From contig CAZYAV010000026.1 in assembly GCA_964645785.1 (NCBI GenBank), forward strand, positions 1 through 39,402: a stretch of DNA of 39,402 nucleotides. Reading direction: 5' to 3'. The notes beneath the pieces are model-generated. The model was not told where the DNA came from, did not search any database, and saw only the letters and a program-made list of their open reading frames with translations. Positions 38,497 through 39,402 of this stretch are shown here, piece after piece; position 1 is the stretch's first letter, and every line of letters starts with the position of its first letter. The position numbers and the translations under genes were made by a program. The stretch is from CALWZE01 sp964645785 (GTDB lineage: Bacteria; Bacillota; Clostridia; Oscillospirales; Ruminococcaceae).

Positions 38497-38880
38497 ATGG
38501 CGCCAATCAGAAAACACTCCGGCAAGCGGGACGCGATCCTGCGCTGTGTCCGCGAGACTACCGTCCACCCCACTGCCGAGTGGGTATACACTCAGCTCAA
38601 ATCCCAGTATCCCACCCTGAGCCTCGGCACGGTTTACCGCAATCTCAACCTGTTCCGCGCGGAGGGGGAGATTCGCTCGCTCGGCGTTGTCAACGGGCTG
38701 GAGCGGTTTGACGGCAACACGGCGCCGCACGCGCACTTTGTCTGCACCCGCTGCGGCACTGTTCTGGACGTGGCGCTGCCGGAAATGGCCGAAATGACCC
38801 GCGCGGCCGAAAAGTCCCTCGGCACGCCGCTGGACGGGTGCGCCGTGACCTTCACCGGGGTCTGTAAACAGTGTCAGTAA
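38497..38880 (+). CDS. perR: Fur-family peroxide-type regulator (PerR-like)
   Basis: This 127-residue DNA-binding metalloregulator has an N-terminal winged helix (1-75; SLGTVYRNLNLFRAEGEI recognition region). The regulatory-metal ligands of Bacillus PerR all have counterparts: His24 (VHPTAEW), Asp72, His78 and His80 (RFDGNTAPHAH), and Asp91. The structural zinc site is Cys83/Cys86 and Cys123/Cys126. Asp at position 72, rather than Glu, favours PerR over Fur. PerR senses peroxide by iron-catalysed His oxidation. Two starts are possible. AGAGGA at 38484-38489 touches ATG 38491 but is 7 bp before ATG 38497, so I choose 38497. Rubrerythrin follows after 51 bp. Confidence 0.93.
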   Translation: MAPIRKHSGKRDAILRCVRETTVHPTAEWVYTQLKSQYPTLSLGTVYRNLNLFRAEGEIRSLGVVNGLERFDGNTAPHAHFVCTRCGTVLDVALPEMAEMTRAAEKSLGTPLDGCAVTFTGVCKQCQ

Positions 38881-38931
38881 GGGGATTTTCCCCTGAAGAT
38901 AAATCAAAAAATACTGCAATGGAGGTTTTAC

Positions 38932-39402
38932 ATGATGAAAAGATTTGTTTGCTCGGTTTGCGGTTATGTGTATGAGGGCGACACGCCCCCCGCAACCTGT
39001 CCGGTCTGCGGCGTTGGCGCGGACAAGTTTGTGGAGCAGAGCGGCGGCGAGATGACCTGGGCGGCCGAGCATGTTGTCGGCGTTGCGAAGGATGTCCCCG
39101 AGGAGATCAAGGCCGGCCTGCGCGCCAACTTTGAGGGCGAGTGCAGCGAGGTTGGCATGTACCTTGCCATGGCGCGCGTCGCGCACCGCGAGGGGTATCC
39201 CGAAATCGGCCTGTATTGGGAGAAGGCCGCGTACGAGGAGGCCGAGCACGCCGCGAAATTCGCCGAGCTGCTGGGCGAGGTCGTGACCGATTCGACCAAG
39301 AAAAACCTGGAGATGCGCGTGGAGGCTGAGAACGGCGCGACCAAGGGTAAGGTCGACCTCGCCAAGATGGCCAAGGACGCGAACCTCGACGCGATTCACG
39401 AC
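38932..39402 (+). CDS. reverse rubrerythrin (rubredoxin-first), cut by the window end
   Basis: 157 codons are visible and the gene continues past the window. Rubredoxin-like iron site at the N-terminus: Cys7/Cys10 and Cys23/Cys26 (CSVCGYVYEG, CPVCG). A ferritin-like di-iron domain follows: NFEGECSEVGMYLAMARVAH and WEKAAYEEAEHAAKF, with the ExxH motif. The domain order, rubredoxin first, is that of reverse rubrerythrin of Clostridia, an NAD(P)H-linked peroxidase and oxygen-reduction protein under PerR control. The start is ATG 38932 with GGAGG 6 bp upstream (ATG 38935 also possible). Adjacent to perR, it is most likely in the same peroxide-stress unit. Confidence 0.95.
   Translation, partial: MMKRFVCSVCGYVYEGDTPPATCPVCGVGADKFVEQSGGEMTWAAEHVVGVAKDVPEEIKAGLRANFEGECSEVGMYLAMARVAHREGYPEIGLYWEKAAYEEAEHAAKFAELLGEVVTDSTKKNLEMRVEAENGATKGKVDLAKMAKDANLDAIHD

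Overview
The window is a stretch of bacterial chromosome that I estimate at 60-65% G+C or above. It carries about 31 protein-coding genes, densely packed, with AAGGAGG-type ribosome binding sites and sigma-A promoters (TTGACA/TATAAT type, often an extended -10 TGnTATACT). The gene content (DeoD-type nucleoside phosphorylase, DUF4342, CotF-like coat protein, PerR with a rubredoxin-first rubrerythrin, Bacillus-type glutamine synthetase, YgiQ, ABC-F, VanZ) points to an anaerobic, probably spore-forming, high-GC member of the Clostridia (Bacillota). A gut Oscillospirales-type organism is my best guess; no rRNA or other taxonomic marker is present to fix it. I see no tRNA, rRNA, CRISPR array, prophage or intact insertion sequence.

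Layout. 0-3.2 kb: the 3' part of an independent phosphoglycerate mutase gene broken by an in-frame amber codon, then deoD, a Cys-tailed small protein, a low-molecular-weight phosphatase and a DUF4342 membrane protein. 3.4-7.6 kb: an OmpR/PhoB-type two-component system with a downstream membrane protein, a VanZ-family protein and a DUF3887 lipoprotein. 7.9-11.4 kb: a CotF/ferritin-like protein divergent from a large TetM/EF-G-like GTPase fused to a C-terminal YacP/Rae1-type NYN nuclease. 11.8-15.8 kb: an ECF-like sigma factor, a putative membrane-bound partner, a lipoprotein and a lipoprotein serpin. 16.3-19.1 kb: TrkA/TrkH potassium uptake. 19.2-21.1 kb: YgiQ radical SAM protein, followed by a decayed IS30-type fragment.

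21.5-25.8 kb (minus strand): an M20 amidohydrolase and a polar amino-acid ABC transporter. The transporter's solute-binding gene is divergent from glnA across an AT-rich, repeat-rich regulatory region. 27.8-28.7 kb: a nucleoside hydrolase. 28.7-29.5 kb: a non-coding spacer with about 187-bp tandem repeats. 29.5-34.6 kb: a probable operon of a YczE/YitT-like membrane protein, cardiolipin synthase, an alpha/beta hydrolase and an ABC-F ATPase, followed by a PPOX-family protein. 35.6-36.9 kb (minus): a membrane glycosyltransferase. 37.4-38.1 kb: a KduD-like dehydrogenase. 38.2-39.4 kb: a PerR-type regulator and a reverse rubrerythrin that runs off the window.

The most interesting object is the GTPase-nuclease fusion at 8765-11353. 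It joins a translation-factor GTPase that lacks the TetM tetracycline-displacing loop to a domain whose Bacillus relative (Rae1) cuts mRNA in the ribosomal A site. A strong promoter and an attenuator-like hairpin precede it. Next in interest are the cluster of apparent A-to-T changes in the phosphoglycerate mutase gene, the sigma factor-serpin cluster, the glnA/transporter regulatory region and the tandem repeats at 28.9-29.3 kb.
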